Positions 1-6,952 of a stretch of 41,302 nucleotides of DNA are shown one piece after another. The notes beneath the pieces were generated by a model that did not search any database, was not told the DNA's origin, and was given only the letters and a program-made list of their open reading frames with translations. Source of the DNA: Thermodesulfovibrionales bacterium (GTDB lineage Bacteria; Nitrospirota; Thermodesulfovibrionia; Thermodesulfovibrionales; SM23-35); the NCBI GenBank assembly GCA_030019415.1, contig JASEEX010000016.1, forward strand, positions 1 through 41,302. Direction: 5' to 3'. The position numbers and the translations under genes are program-made. Every line of letters starts with the position of its first letter. Position 1 is the first letter of the stretch.

Positions 1-59
1 TTTTTAAATGAGGCAACGATTCAGTTTTATATAGATTTTTGATGAGGCAATTCGTGGAC

Positions 60-107
60 TTGACAAAATATGATCAAATCTTTATAATGACAATGAAAAT
101 CATTATC
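60..107 (+). promoter_or_regulatory. Sigma-70 promoter with overlapping Fur box
   Basis: A perfect -35 (TTGACA, 60-65) and a perfect -10 (TATAAT, 83-88) are separated by 17 bp. Directly downstream, at 89-107, lies GACAATGAAAATCATTATC, which matches 17 of 19 positions of the E. coli Fur box consensus. A Fur dimer here would cover the transcription start, so the promoter should be strong and repressed by iron-loaded Fur. An AGGAGG ribosome-binding site follows at 111-116, before the ATG at 124. Confidence 0.88.
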
Positions 108-123
108 AAAAGGAGGGGTTCTC

Positions 124-492
124 ATGGCAAAGAAAAGAATAGCAGTTATAGCATGTAAAAATATTAAAGGTATCAGTTGTGTTGGTGGCTGTCTCAAGTG
201 TTTCAAGGGTATAGCAGAGAAGGCGGGAGAATACGAGCGTTGGAAGGATTATGATATAGAGGTCATTGGTATGGACGACTGCGGAGGTTGCCCCGGTGTG
301 TTAATGCCAAAGGTTGCACTTATAATGGACATGTGCAAGCTGTATGACAGAGACGTGGATGCTATTCATCTTGGGACTTGTGTTATGAAAGCTACTCAAA
401 CCGCCAAATGCCCGATTGATGTTGAAGACATCAAAAAGAAGATTGAGACTAAGTTTAATAAAGAGGTAATACTCGGTACACATCCTTATTAA
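124..492 (+). CDS. CGGC-domain protein
   Basis: A 122-residue cysteine-rich protein. Nine Cys are visible (11, 19, 23, 26, 53, 56, 71, 86, 96), including the CGGC signature at 53-56, which defines the CGGC domain family of small, probably metal- or redox-binding proteins of anaerobes. There is no signal peptide, so it is cytoplasmic. The start is fixed by AGGAGG eight bases upstream. It sits behind a strong promoter with a Fur box, so it should be induced by iron limitation. The biochemical role of the family is not established; a metal-handling role is inferred from the Cys pattern and control. Confidence 0.85.
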   Translation: MAKKRIAVIACKNIKGISCVGGCLKCFKGIAEKAGEYERWKDYDIEVIGMDDCGGCPGVLMPKVALIMDMCKLYDRDVDAIHLGTCVMKATQTAKCPIDVEDIKKKIETKFNKEVILGTHPY

Positions 493-526
493 ATAAAATA
501 TAGTGTTAGGTAAAAAGTTTGTATAT

Positions 527-609
527 GTCATGCTGAACCATGTGCTGAGTTTATTTCAGTATCGTTTCAGCATCTTAAAAAAAGTCCTGAATCAAGTTCA
601 GGGTGACAG
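527..609. repeat. Dispersed repeat, GTCATGCTGAAC...GGGTGACAG type
   Basis: Intergenic sequence made of short inverted segments (TGCTGA..TCAGCA, CTGAA..TTCAG) that recur in other order at about 5117-5252 and 10188-10330. It fills the gap between the CGGC gene and fur and looks non-coding. Confidence 0.6.
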
Positions 610-628
610 TTATTAGGAGAGACTATTA

Positions 629-1102
629 ATGCCTTGGAGAGATGGAACCGGCCCACCCTGGTGGCATGGGAAATTTAGAGGGTGCGGTTACAGATTAACC
701 GCATCACGACAGGCAATCCTGGATGTCTTAAGTAAGACCTCAAAACATCTGAGTGCAGAGGATATATATTTAAAGGTTCATAAGATCTATCCTGCTATTG
801 GACTTACCACTGTTTATCGAACTCTGGAATTACTTGTTCAAACAGGGATGGTCTTTAAATTTGACTTTGGAGATGGTAAAGCAAGATATGAGTTATCTGA
901 AGGACCCAGAAGTATTGGACACCATCACCACTTGGTATGTACAGGCTGTGGAAGGATTGTTGATTACACTGACTTTATAGATGATGAAATAGAACTGCTC
1001 AATCAGACAGAGAAGGGGCTTTCAAAAAAATACAACTTTAAAATTACAAATCATCTCATCCAATTTTATGGATTATGTTACAGATGTCAGAATATAAAAT
1101 AA
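629..1102 (+). CDS. fur: Fur-family metalloregulator with unusual N-terminal extension
   Basis: 157 residues, Fur superfamily. The winged-helix DNA-binding part spans about 20-90, with the recognition region around residues 57-70 (GLTTVYRTLELL). The metal/dimer region has a His run followed by CTGC (residues 98-107) and a C-terminal CYRC (150-153), the two CxxC pairs of the structural zinc site. The first 15-20 residues (MPWRDGTGPPWW...) are not usual for Fur and resemble the start of DUF5320 proteins such as the one encoded just downstream. A GGAGA precedes the ATG. With Fur boxes at 89-107 and 1121-1139 flanking the gene, it is the likely regulator of both. Iron specificity is inferred; Zur or PerR cannot be excluded. 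Confidence 0.88.
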   Translation: MPWRDGTGPPWWHGKFRGCGYRLTASRQAILDVLSKTSKHLSAEDIYLKVHKIYPAIGLTTVYRTLELLVQTGMVFKFDFGDGKARYELSEGPRSIGHHHHLVCTGCGRIVDYTDFIDDEIELLNQTEKGLSKKYNFKITNHLIQFYGLCYRCQNIK

Positions 1103-1120
1103 TTTTTTTTCTTTATTAAT

Positions 1121-1139
1121 GATAATGATTGTCATTAAC
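1121..1139 (+). promoter_or_regulatory. Fur box upstream of the DUF5320-NifX genes
   Basis: GATAATGATTGTCATTAAC matches 16 of 19 positions of the E. coli Fur box consensus. It lies 19 bp after fur and about 120 bp before the DUF5320 gene, so it probably controls the downstream unit. No good -35 is seen; a TATTAAT at 1114-1120 could be the -10. Confidence 0.7.
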
Positions 1140-1158
1140 ATTAAACTTTCAAATTAAA

Positions 1159-1232
1159 GTCATTCCTGCGAAGGCAGGAATCCAGAAACAATTGAAGAAT
1201 AACCTAGATTCCGTGTCAAGCACGGAATGACA
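1159..1232. repeat. Dispersed inverted repeat (GTCATTCCTGCG...GGAATGACAG)
   Basis: Starts with GTCATTCCTGCGAAGGCAGG and ends with CACGGAATGACAG, so the ends are inverted and each end can also fold on itself. The same family occurs near 2842, 4305, 8259, 16620, 20304/20632, 30237 and 36190. It lies between the Fur box and the DUF5320 gene, probably in its 5' untranslated region. Confidence 0.75.
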
Positions 1233-1256
1233 GGCTGTGAAAGGAGGTGACTGAAG

Positions 1257-1667
1257 ATGCCATTTGGAGACAGAACAGGTCCCCTTGGATTAGGGCCAAG
1301 GACAGGAAGGGCAATGGGTTACTGTGCTGGGTTTGGTATGCCTGGGTATGCGAACCCGGTTCCCGGTAGAGGAGGGTTTGGTTTTGGCCGTGGCTGGGGT
1401 AGAGGTCGCGGCTGGTTTGGCAGGGGTCGTGGCTGGAGACACTGGTACTGGGCAACCGGTTTACCTGGCTGGGCAAGATATGGCTATACCCCTTTTGGGG
1501 CATATCCTTATGCTCCTCCCCCCTTTTGGGGATATCCTTATGCTCCTACCGCCAAAGAGGAAATGGATATCCTGAGAGATCAGGCTGAATTTCTAAGGAA
1601 GGAGCTGGACGAAATTCAGAAGCGTATCAGCACATTAGAGAAGGCTCAGGCACAGAAGAGTGAATAA
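1257..1667 (+). CDS. DUF5320 domain-containing protein
   Basis: 136 residues. It has the family's typical start MPFGDRTGPLGLGPRTGR, then a Gly/Arg/Trp-rich stretch (residues 35-65), a Tyr/Pro-rich stretch with repeated AYPYAPPPF units (about 80-98), and a charged C-terminal coiled coil from about residue 100 with Leu heptads. There is no signal peptide. DUF5320 proteins commonly occur next to NifX and Mrp/MinD genes in anaerobes; no biochemical function is established. The start is supported by AAGGAGG. It lies under a Fur box. A shorter relative is at 11939-12151. Confidence 0.85.
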   Translation: MPFGDRTGPLGLGPRTGRAMGYCAGFGMPGYANPVPGRGGFGFGRGWGRGRGWFGRGRGWRHWYWATGLPGWARYGYTPFGAYPYAPPPFWGYPYAPTAKEEMDILRDQAEFLRKELDEIQKRISTLEKAQAQKSE

Positions 1668-1680
1668 AGTTTATTAAAAA

Positions 1681-1747
1681 TGTCATTGCGAGTGAGACAA
1701 AACGACTTAAGGGGTTACCGCATTACGCTTTGTTCCTCGCAATGACA
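1681..1747. repeat. Small inverted-repeat element (TGTCATTGCGAG...CTCGCAATGACA)
   Basis: A 67-bp element with 12-bp terminal inverted repeats (1681-1692 and 1736-1747). It is a MITE/REP-like sequence of a type common in Nitrospirota and deltaproteobacterial genomes. No coding capacity. Confidence 0.75.
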
Positions 1748-1796
1748 GTGAAGTCGTAAATTTTGAACAGGATTTTGAAAAGGAGGTGAAGGGATT

Positions 1797-2201
1797 ATGC
1801 AAATAGCTATATCAACTGACGGTGATTTTGTATCAGAGCACTTTGGCAGATGTCCGTATTTTACTATTGTAGATATTAAAGATGGCAGAGTTACTCATAA
1901 AGAAGTGATAGCAAACCCAGGACACCAGCCCGGGTTTATACCTCAATTTTTGCATCAGAGGGGTGTTGAATGCATAGTTGCTGGCGGTATGGGAATGCGA
2001 GCGCAGGGTTTTTTTGCTGAAGCTGGTATACAAACTATTCTCGGTGCAAGCGGAAAAATTGACTTTGTAATTAAGGAGTTACAGAAAGGGACACTGAAAG
2101 GTGGTGAAAGTCTCTGTAAGCCTGGTGCAGGTAAGGGTTATGGTCTGGACAAAGCCGTATGTGACCATTCTCACGAAGAGCATAAAAAGTGTAAACATTA
2201 A
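1797..2201 (+). CDS. NifX/NifB-type dinitrogenase iron-molybdenum cofactor family protein, with His/Cys tail
   Basis: 134 residues, single NifX-like domain (dinitrogenase Fe-Mo cofactor biosynthesis family, also the fold of the orange protein ORP). The family's N-terminal strand and the SEHFGRCPYF motif are at residues 1-22, and the GIQ...GASG region is near 92-105. The C-terminal 20 residues are rich in His and Cys (CDHSHEEHKKCKH), a likely metal-binding tail. Proteins of this fold bind Mo- or Fe-containing clusters. The AAGGAGGTGA ribosome-binding site is very good. A second NifX-like gene follows after 13 bp, suggesting co-translation and a paired role. Confidence 0.88.
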   Translation: MQIAISTDGDFVSEHFGRCPYFTIVDIKDGRVTHKEVIANPGHQPGFIPQFLHQRGVECIVAGGMGMRAQGFFAEAGIQTILGASGKIDFVIKELQKGTLKGGESLCKPGAGKGYGLDKAVCDHSHEEHKKCKH

Positions 2202-2214
2202 AAGAGGTTACAAT

Positions 2215-2577
2215 ATGAAAATTTGCGTTACTTCACAGGGAAATTCTTTAGATTCACCTGTTGATCCACGTTTTGGTAGATGTCAGTATTTTATTCTTGT
2301 TGATACTGACACCTTAGAATTTGAGGCTATAAAGAATCCCAACATCGAAGCCATGGGCGGAGCTGGAATCCAGTCCGGGCAAATCATGGTAAATAGGCAG
2401 GTAAGGGCTGTTGTCACGGGAAATATTGGACCAAACGCCTTCCAGACACTCCATACAGCAGGAATTGTGGTTATTACAGGTGTATCAGGCATTGTTAAAG
2501 AGGCAATTGAAAAATATAAAAAAGGCGAATTGAAACCAACTGATGAACCTACAACAGGTCCCGGGCATCCAAGGTAA
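2215..2577 (+). CDS. Second NifX/NifB-type cofactor-binding protein
   Basis: 120 residues, single NifX-like domain: MKICVTSQGNSLDSPVDPRFGRC at the start (signature RFGRCQYF), then the GGAGIQSGQ loop and the NIGPNAF..L..AGI segment that form the cofactor-binding side of the fold. The reading frame is open further upstream, but the ATG at 2215, behind AAAGAGG, gives the family's standard length and N-terminus. Together with the preceding gene it forms a NifX pair typical of ORP/Mrp/MinD clusters. A role in holding or delivering a metal-sulfur cluster is inferred. Confidence 0.88.
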   Translation: MKICVTSQGNSLDSPVDPRFGRCQYFILVDTDTLEFEAIKNPNIEAMGGAGIQSGQIMVNRQVRAVVTGNIGPNAFQTLHTAGIVVITGVSGIVKEAIEKYKKGELKPTDEPTTGPGHPR

Positions 2578-2611
2578 GAATAACAAATATGAAATCAGGG
2601 AGGTGATTGAA

Positions 2612-2830
2612 ATGCCATTAGGTAGAGGAAAAGGACAGGGAGGTCAAGGTCAGGGCAGAGGAATGGGCAGAGGCGGTGGAAGAGGCAGGATGGGTGGAAC
2701 CCGACCAGGCGCTGGGCCAGGTGGGTATTGCATCTGCCCAAGCTGTGGAGAAAAGGCTGTCCATCAGCCAGGAGTCCCCTGTTATTCAGTTAACTGCCCT
2801 AAATGTGGAGCACAAATGGTGAGGGAATAG
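2612..2830 (+). CDS. Small Gly/Arg-rich zinc-ribbon protein
   Basis: 72 residues. The first half is a low-complexity Gly/Arg/Gln stretch (GRGKGQGGQGQGRGMGRGGG). The second half carries two Cys pairs, CPSCG (about residues 42-46) and CPKCG (about 63-67), which would form one zinc ribbon or a rubredoxin-like site. The ATG at 2612 is preceded by GGGAGGTGA; an upstream in-frame ATG lies inside the preceding NifX gene and is less likely. Such proteins are recurrent neighbours of NifX and DUF5320 genes. Function unknown; nucleic-acid or metal binding is possible. Confidence 0.75.
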   Translation: MPLGRGKGQGGQGQGRGMGRGGGRGRMGGTRPGAGPGGYCICPSCGEKAVHQPGVPCYSVNCPKCGAQMVRE

Positions 2831-2841
2831 ATTTTACCCTT

Positions 2842-2883
2842 GCCGTCATTCCGACTCCGTATAAAATACGGGGGAGGAATCTT
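2842..2883. repeat. Partial dispersed repeat (GCCGTCATTCCGACT...GAGGAATC)
   Basis: A short, diverged member of the GTCATTCC family with an internal stem (CTCCGTAT / ATACGGGGGAG). It separates the zinc-ribbon gene from the next gene. Confidence 0.5.
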
Positions 2884-2922
2884 ATTCAACAGAAAGAGAG
2901 ATACGATACCAGGACATCAAAA

Positions 2923-3279
2923 ATGAATAAATTGCTGAAAGAAAAAGAAATAAACTCCTTGAGAGGTTTGAGTTTTGTATTTGGGGTCTTATTATACCTT
3001 GAGAGTGATCCTGTTTGCAGGGAGTGCAGCTATTTCGATGAGAGTATCGATGTGGCAAAAGATAAATTTTTGTCTATCGAGAAATTAATTAATGGAAAGA
3101 ATTTATCTGAGGAAATGAGAAGGATTCTTTCGGGTATTTATGCTGTCCTGGCAGGTTTGAATATCCCTGACAATCCTAAAGATCAGAAAAAAGCAGAAAA
3201 CTGTAAACTCCCTAAAAGGGTTTGTTTACCAAAGTTAGCACTTTCAGTTTATAGAAGGATAAATAGTGCCAGTGTATAG
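2923..3279 (+). CDS. Hypothetical protein, mainly helical
   Basis: 118 residues and not recognised. The open frame runs upstream into the dispersed repeat, so the ATG at 2923 is the most reasonable start, although its ribosome-binding site is weak. The protein is helical and charged, with Cys pairs CRECSYF (about residues 33-39) and two later single Cys (near residues 96 and 103). No signal peptide or membrane segment. It lies between the NifX pair and the Mrp ATPase in one orientation, which suggests an accessory role in the same system; that is inference only. Confidence 0.6.
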   Translation: MNKLLKEKEINSLRGLSFVFGVLLYLESDPVCRECSYFDESIDVAKDKFLSIEKLINGKNLSEEMRRILSGIYAVLAGLNIPDNPKDQKKAENCKLPKRVCLPKLALSVYRRINSASV

Positions 3280-3354
3280 TGTCGTTGTCAGCTAATATAT
3301 TTTTTCTGACACTAATCACTGACACTGACACTCATGAGTTGAAAGGAGTAGATT

Positions 3355-4275
3355 ATGAGTAAAGAGAACGAATGCAAAAGTGGAGAGGTTTGTCCGTCTA
3401 AAAAAACCCTTAGCAGGGAGGAAATTGAAGATCTCAAAGAAAGGCTTGCACTCCAGGACAATCTCAGTGGAGTCAAGCACAAAATCATTGTCCTTTCCGG
3501 AAAGGGTGGCGTGGGCAAGAGTACTATTGCTACAAATATTGCTGCAGCCTTATCGATGAAAGGGAAGAAGGCTGGATTGATAGATATTGATATCCACGGT
3601 CCCAGTATCCCGAAGATGTTAGGGCTTGAAGGCAGACCATTGAGAGGGTCTGAGGAAGGCATGCTGCCTATAGATTACAGTGATAACCTGAAGGTAATCT
3701 CCATTGGATTTATACTCCGGACTCAGAATGATGCAGTTATATGGAGGGCACCTCTAAAGCATAGTCTGATAAGGCAATTTCTGAGAGATGTAAGATGGGG
3801 AGAGCTCGATTACCTTGTTATTGATTCTCCCCCTGGAACTGGAGACGAGCCCCTCTCTGTAATTCAGCTTCTTGAAGATGCTGATGGGGCGATAGTAGTT
3901 ACCACACCTCAAGATGTAGCATTGGCGGATGTCCGAAAGGCCATAACATTCTGCCGTCAGGTGAATTTACCCATTATAGGCGTTATTGAGAACATGAGTG
4001 GATTCGTCTGCCCTTATTGTGGCAAGACTGTAGATATATTTAAAAGCGGGGGCGGACAGAAAATGGCCTTAGAAATGGGTGTACCATTCTTAGGGAAAAT
4101 ACCTATTGAACCTAAAATAGTTGAAACGGGAGACAGCGGAAAACCCTATCTTCAGTATTATCATGACTCGGAAACTTCAAAGGCTTTTGACTTAGTCATA
4201 ACGCCCTTACTGGCTTTAAGTGATGAACGAAAATATAGTGAAAACGTAAAGACATGCATGAGATGCAAGGAATAA
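3355..4275 (+). CDS. mrp: Mrp/NBP35-family Fe-S cluster carrier ATPase
   Basis: 306 residues. The deviant Walker A motif GKGGVGKS is at 49-56, the Switch I aspartate region DIDIHGPSIP at 78-87, and DSPPGTGD (Walker B/Switch II) at 157-164. The CPYC motif at 219-222 is the bridging [4Fe-4S] site shared by dimeric Mrp/Nbp35/ApbC scaffold proteins. There are extra Cys at 7 and 13 and a C-terminal CMRC (301-304), also candidate cluster ligands. Members bind and transfer [4Fe-4S] clusters to apo-proteins in the cytoplasm. A good GAAAGGAG precedes the ATG. It probably works with the NifX pair and the two MinD-type ATPases downstream. Confidence 0.93.
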   Translation: MSKENECKSGEVCPSKKTLSREEIEDLKERLALQDNLSGVKHKIIVLSGKGGVGKSTIATNIAAALSMKGKKAGLIDIDIHGPSIPKMLGLEGRPLRGSEEGMLPIDYSDNLKVISIGFILRTQNDAVIWRAPLKHSLIRQFLRDVRWGELDYLVIDSPPGTGDEPLSVIQLLEDADGAIVVTTPQDVALADVRKAITFCRQVNLPIIGVIENMSGFVCPYCGKTVDIFKSGGGQKMALEMGVPFLGKIPIEPKIVETGDSGKPYLQYYHDSETSKAFDLVITPLLALSDERKYSENVKTCMRCKE

Positions 4276-4304
4276 ACAATCTGGATGAAAAATATACCTT
4301 ACTT

Positions 4305-4428
4305 ATCATTCCGCACTTGCCTGCCCTGCTTCGCAGAGCGAGGCCAGGGATGCGGAATCCAGATTCCTCATGTTTTCTGGATTCCTGCTGGAGTTTACCC
4401 CGTACTTTGATACGGGGCAGGAATGACG
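4305..4428. repeat. Dispersed repeat, GTCATTCC family, with internal hairpins
   Basis: About 124 bp made of TCATTCCGCA..GCGGAATCC and GGATTCCTGC..GGCAGGAATGACG arms around CCCCGTACTTTGATACGGGG. It separates mrp from the FmdB-like gene. Confidence 0.7.
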
Positions 4429-4509
4429 ATAGAAGAGTAGAAATGAGTAAAAACAATTATACCCCAAAGCAAAGCTTCGAGGAATTCTTTTGATTAAAGG
4501 AGTATTGTA

Positions 4510-4764
4510 ATGCCAACTTATGAATACAAATGTGAGCATTGCGGGTATTTATTCGAGGTTCGTCATTCAATGACCGAGAATCCCGGCATATTATGTCCCG
4601 AGTGTAAATCTGAAGCCAAACGGATTATCACAGGAGGAAGCGGGTTCATCTTAAAAGGTTCGAGCACAAGCAGTATGAAAGACAATCTGACTACTAAATG
4701 TGGAAAAGACCAGACCTGCTGTGGAAATGCAAGTCCCTGTGAGATCAGACCATGTGAGAGATAA
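4510..4764 (+). CDS. FmdB-family zinc-ribbon protein
   Basis: 84 residues beginning MPTYEYKCEHCGYLFE, the FmdB/CxxC_CXXC_SSSS signature: CEHC (8-11) and CPEC (29-32) form the zinc ribbon. The rest is a linker with Cys-rich ends (CGKDQTCCG...CEIRPC). FmdB-type proteins are small putative regulators or zinc-binding adapters; their exact role is not established. AAAGGAG precedes the ATG. A broken relative is at 13556-13648. Confidence 0.85.
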   Translation: MPTYEYKCEHCGYLFEVRHSMTENPGILCPECKSEAKRIITGGSGFILKGSSTSSMKDNLTTKCGKDQTCCGNASPCEIRPCER

Positions 4765-4809
4765 GTACGAAGTTCGAATAATCCCCAAGGAGCATAGGTT
4801 TAAAAATTG

Positions 4810-5076
4810 ATGGATGGCTACAAGGTTCGGCACAGAAATGCTAAATTTTCTAACCAGAAGATTGAACTGGATGGGAAATCCTTTATTCATTGTGAATTCG
4901 AAAATTGTATTATCGTTCTCGAAAGAGGAGAAACAGAAATACCGGGTTGTACTTTTAAAAACTGTAAACTGATGCTCAAAGGGAATGCATACACTGTGGG
5001 AAAGATCATAAAACTCTTCACACGGGAGAGTCCATTAAAGGTTCTGGATATAGAAGAACCATTGTTTGAAAAGTAG
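4810..5076 (+). CDS. Small beta-rich hypothetical protein
   Basis: 88 residues from the ATG at 4810 (a TTG three bases upstream is an alternative). The pattern SFIHCEFENCIIVL...GCTFKNCKLML looks like two turns of a pentapeptide-repeat or right-handed beta-helix type fold, with Cys-Thr-Phe-x-Asn-Cys units. No signal peptide. I do not recognise a named family. It follows the FmdB-like gene in the same direction. Confidence 0.6.
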   Translation: MDGYKVRHRNAKFSNQKIELDGKSFIHCEFENCIIVLERGETEIPGCTFKNCKLMLKGNAYTVGKIIKLFTRESPLKVLDIEEPLFEK

Positions 5077-5116
5077 TTTAACCCGAATTACGCAAGGTAT
5101 AAATAGAAACCTTTAT

Positions 5117-5252
5117 AAACTGTCACCCTGAACTCGTTTCAGAGTCTCCAAATAAGTGGCGTTTAAGAGATGCTGAAACAAGCTTGCCCTGAAGAGATGC
5201 TGAACCGAGTTCAGCATGACACTTTCAGGGTTCAGCATGACATTCGTTAGAA
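5117..5252. repeat. Dispersed repeat block, CTGTCACCCTGAAC...TTCAGCATGACA type
   Basis: About 136 bp of short inverted and direct copies (GAGATGCTGAA twice, TTCAGCATGACA twice), the same family as 527-609. The gap 5077-5301 holds nothing else recognisable. Confidence 0.65.
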
Positions 5253-5301
5253 ACCCTTTCGTAATTTGGGTTTAATTCAAAGGGAAAATAAAGAGGGTTG
5301 A

Positions 5302-5582
5302 ATGCCAATAATGAGTATGAATGTGGAAAAAGCTTTTTTTGAACAAAAGAAAAGGCAAGAGGATGGGAGAAAAGTTGCAGCGTCTCTAAAATGGAGAAGG
5401 GTAAGGGAATAAGACTTGCAGAACTCCTTGTGGAAAAAGGGGTTGATATCCTTTATGCAAAAAAACATTTTGAGGGCAAGGGTCCAGAATATGTATTCTC
5501 TAATTCTGAGGTTGAGGTGAGAATAACTGATCTAAAAACCATTAAAGAGCTTGTAGGATTTAAAAAAGAATTTCCTCGATGA
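5302..5582 (+). pseudogene. Remnant of a NifX-like domain of cation diffusion facilitator type
   Basis: The second part (5391-5582) reads MEKGKGIRLAELLVEKGVD, then LYAKKHFEGKGPEYVF. This is the pattern I know from the C-terminal NifX-like domain fused to some cation diffusion facilitator transporters (LEKGKGxxVAxxLVEKxVD...GKGPxYVF). The expected N-terminal half and the transporter are absent. Another frame, starting with the ATG at 5302, gives 36 residues of charged helix and stops at 5412, so the region looks frameshifted or truncated. A small intact protein starting at 5391 cannot be fully excluded. Confidence 0.5.
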
Positions 5583-5625
5583 AGTATGTTTATGGATCTG
5601 TGATTTAAGGAGATCAGGTTTTTTA

Positions 5626-5652
5626 CCCCCGCTTTTACGTGTAAGGGCGGGG
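5626..5652 (+). other. Hairpin upstream of the nifU-like gene
   Basis: CCCCGCTTTTAC pairs with GTAAGGGCGGGG, a 12-bp stem with two G-U pairs and a 2-base loop. It is followed by TTTACAG rather than a clear T-run, so it is either a weak terminator or a 5'-UTR structure. Confidence 0.5.
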
Positions 5653-5695
5653 TTTACAGAAAGGAAATCTTACGGCGAAAAGGAGGTATACTTCT

Positions 5696-6160
5696 ATGAC
5701 TATAAAATTTAACGAACTTCAAGAATACATCAAAAACAGGATGAGGGAGGTCTATTCTGAGACAGTTATAGAACATGCCACGAACCCCAAAAATTTTGGG
5801 AATATGGAGGATGCTGACGGCTTTGCCAGTATGACCAGCTCCTGTGGCGACACCATGGAGATATGGCTCAAGATAAAGAATGATATCATTATCGGAGCTA
5901 CTTTCATGACCGATGGTTGTGGAACCACCATCGCCTCAGGAAGCATGGTTACTGAAATATCAAAGGGGAAAAATATCAAAGAGGTCCTGAAAATCAGCCA
6001 GCAGGATGTCCTGGATGCCTTAGGGGGGCTACCTGAGGATAGTCAGCATTGTGCCCTTCTGGCGGCAAATACGTTAAAGGAGGCTATAAGTGAGTACATG
6101 GCGGTGAAAAGGGATCCATGGAAAATGGCTTACCGGAAATATTTTCGAAGTAGAATATAG
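5696..6160 (+). CDS. NifU/IscU-type Fe-S cluster assembly scaffold
   Basis: 154 residues. The three scaffold cysteines are present: C50 in SSCGD, C75 in DGCGTTIASGSM and C119 in QHCALLAANTL, with the conserved Asp52. The start YSETVIEHATNPKNFG is the family signature. It builds [2Fe-2S]/[4Fe-4S] clusters on the three Cys in the cytoplasm. The AAAAGGAGG site is strong. No cysteine desulfurase (nifS/iscS) is present in the window, so sulfur must come from a gene elsewhere. A supply of clusters to the Mrp/MinD/NifX proteins is inferred. The gene ends 3 bp before the next start. Confidence 0.9.
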   Translation: MTIKFNELQEYIKNRMREVYSETVIEHATNPKNFGNMEDADGFASMTSSCGDTMEIWLKIKNDIIIGATFMTDGCGTTIASGSMVTEISKGKNIKEVLKISQQDVLDALGGLPEDSQHCALLAANTLKEAISEYMAVKRDPWKMAYRKYFRSRI

Positions 6161-6163
6161 CTG

Positions 6164-6952
6164 ATGAAAAAGCTATTCATTTGGCTATTTCTCTTTATTT
6201 GCCTTGAAATGTCAGTGTCAGGGGAGACCAGAAATCCAATTATCACAGTCATTTATGACAATAATCCCTATAAAGAAGGATTGGAAGCGGGATGGGGGTT
6301 TTCCTGTGTTATAAAGGGAGTGGAAAAAACTATACTTTTTGACACAGGAGGGGACGGCCAACGATTACTGGCGAATATGAAGAAGTCAGGCATTGACCCG
6401 AAACAAATAGATGTAATTGTCCTTTCTCATATCCATGGAGACCATGTTGGTGGATTGCAAAGTGTTCTCAGAAAAAATCCCAAGGCTATTGTCTATCTCC
6501 CGATATCGTTTCCAAATAGTTTTAAAGATGAAGTCAAAGGCTATGAAGCGAAGGTCATCGAGGTCCAGAGGCCTTTGAAGATATGTGAAAACGTTCATTC
6601 AACAGGTGAGCTTGGAACAGGTATAAAAGAGCAATCCCTAATTGTGCGTACAGATAAGGGATTGATAGTAATAACTGGATGTGCACATCCTGGAGTTATA
6701 GAAATACTAAATAAAGTAAGAGATTTGATGAAGGATGATTTTCTCCTATTAATGGGAGGTTACCATTTAGGTGGGAAAGGCATAGGTGAATTGGAAAAAA
6801 TCGTTTCGAGTTTCAAGAAATTAGGTGTATGCTACGTTGGGCCCTGCCATTGTACAGGAGATGGAGCGAAAGAATTGTTTAAAAAAGAATATCAAACAAA
6901 TTTTATAAATATAGGTGTTGGAAAAGTAATAACTATGGAGGATCTGAAATGA
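6164..6952 (+). CDS. Exported MBL-fold metallo-hydrolase
   Basis: 262 residues. A hydrophobic N-terminus (1-19, ending SVSG-E) looks like a Sec signal peptide or anchor. The metallo-beta-lactamase motif SHIHGDHVGG gives H89, H91, D93 and H94; further ligands are likely in ITGCAHPG, MGGYHLGG and GPCHCTGD. The architecture matches the family of MBL proteins annotated as dihydropterin ribofuranosyl-aminobenzene phosphate synthase-like, which often accompany MinD/NifX genes. Substrate unknown. Its stop overlaps the start of the next gene by 4 bp (ATGA), so translation is coupled. A cytoplasmic relative is at 13751-14593. Confidence 0.85.
   Translation: MKKLFIWLFLFICLEMSVSGETRNPIITVIYDNNPYKEGLEAGWGFSCVIKGVEKTILFDTGGDGQRLLANMKKSGIDPKQIDVIVLSHIHGDHVGGLQSVLRKNPKAIVYLPISFPNSFKDEVKGYEAKVIEVQRPLKICENVHSTGELGTGIKEQSLIVRTDKGLIVITGCAHPGVIEILNKVRDLMKDDFLLLMGGYHLGGKGIGELEKIVSSFKKLGVCYVGPCHCTGDGAKELFKKEYQTNFINIGVGKVITMEDLK

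Noticed and set aside
2101-2214. Extended N-terminus for the second NifX-like protein
   Set aside because: The frame is open, but these codons overlap the first NifX gene; ATG 2215 gives the standard family start with a nearby AAAGAGG.
4443-4493. 16-residue open frame (MSKNNYTPKQSFEEFF)
   Set aside because: No good ribosome-binding site, no recognisable peptide class and it follows directly on a dispersed repeat; too little support to call a gene.
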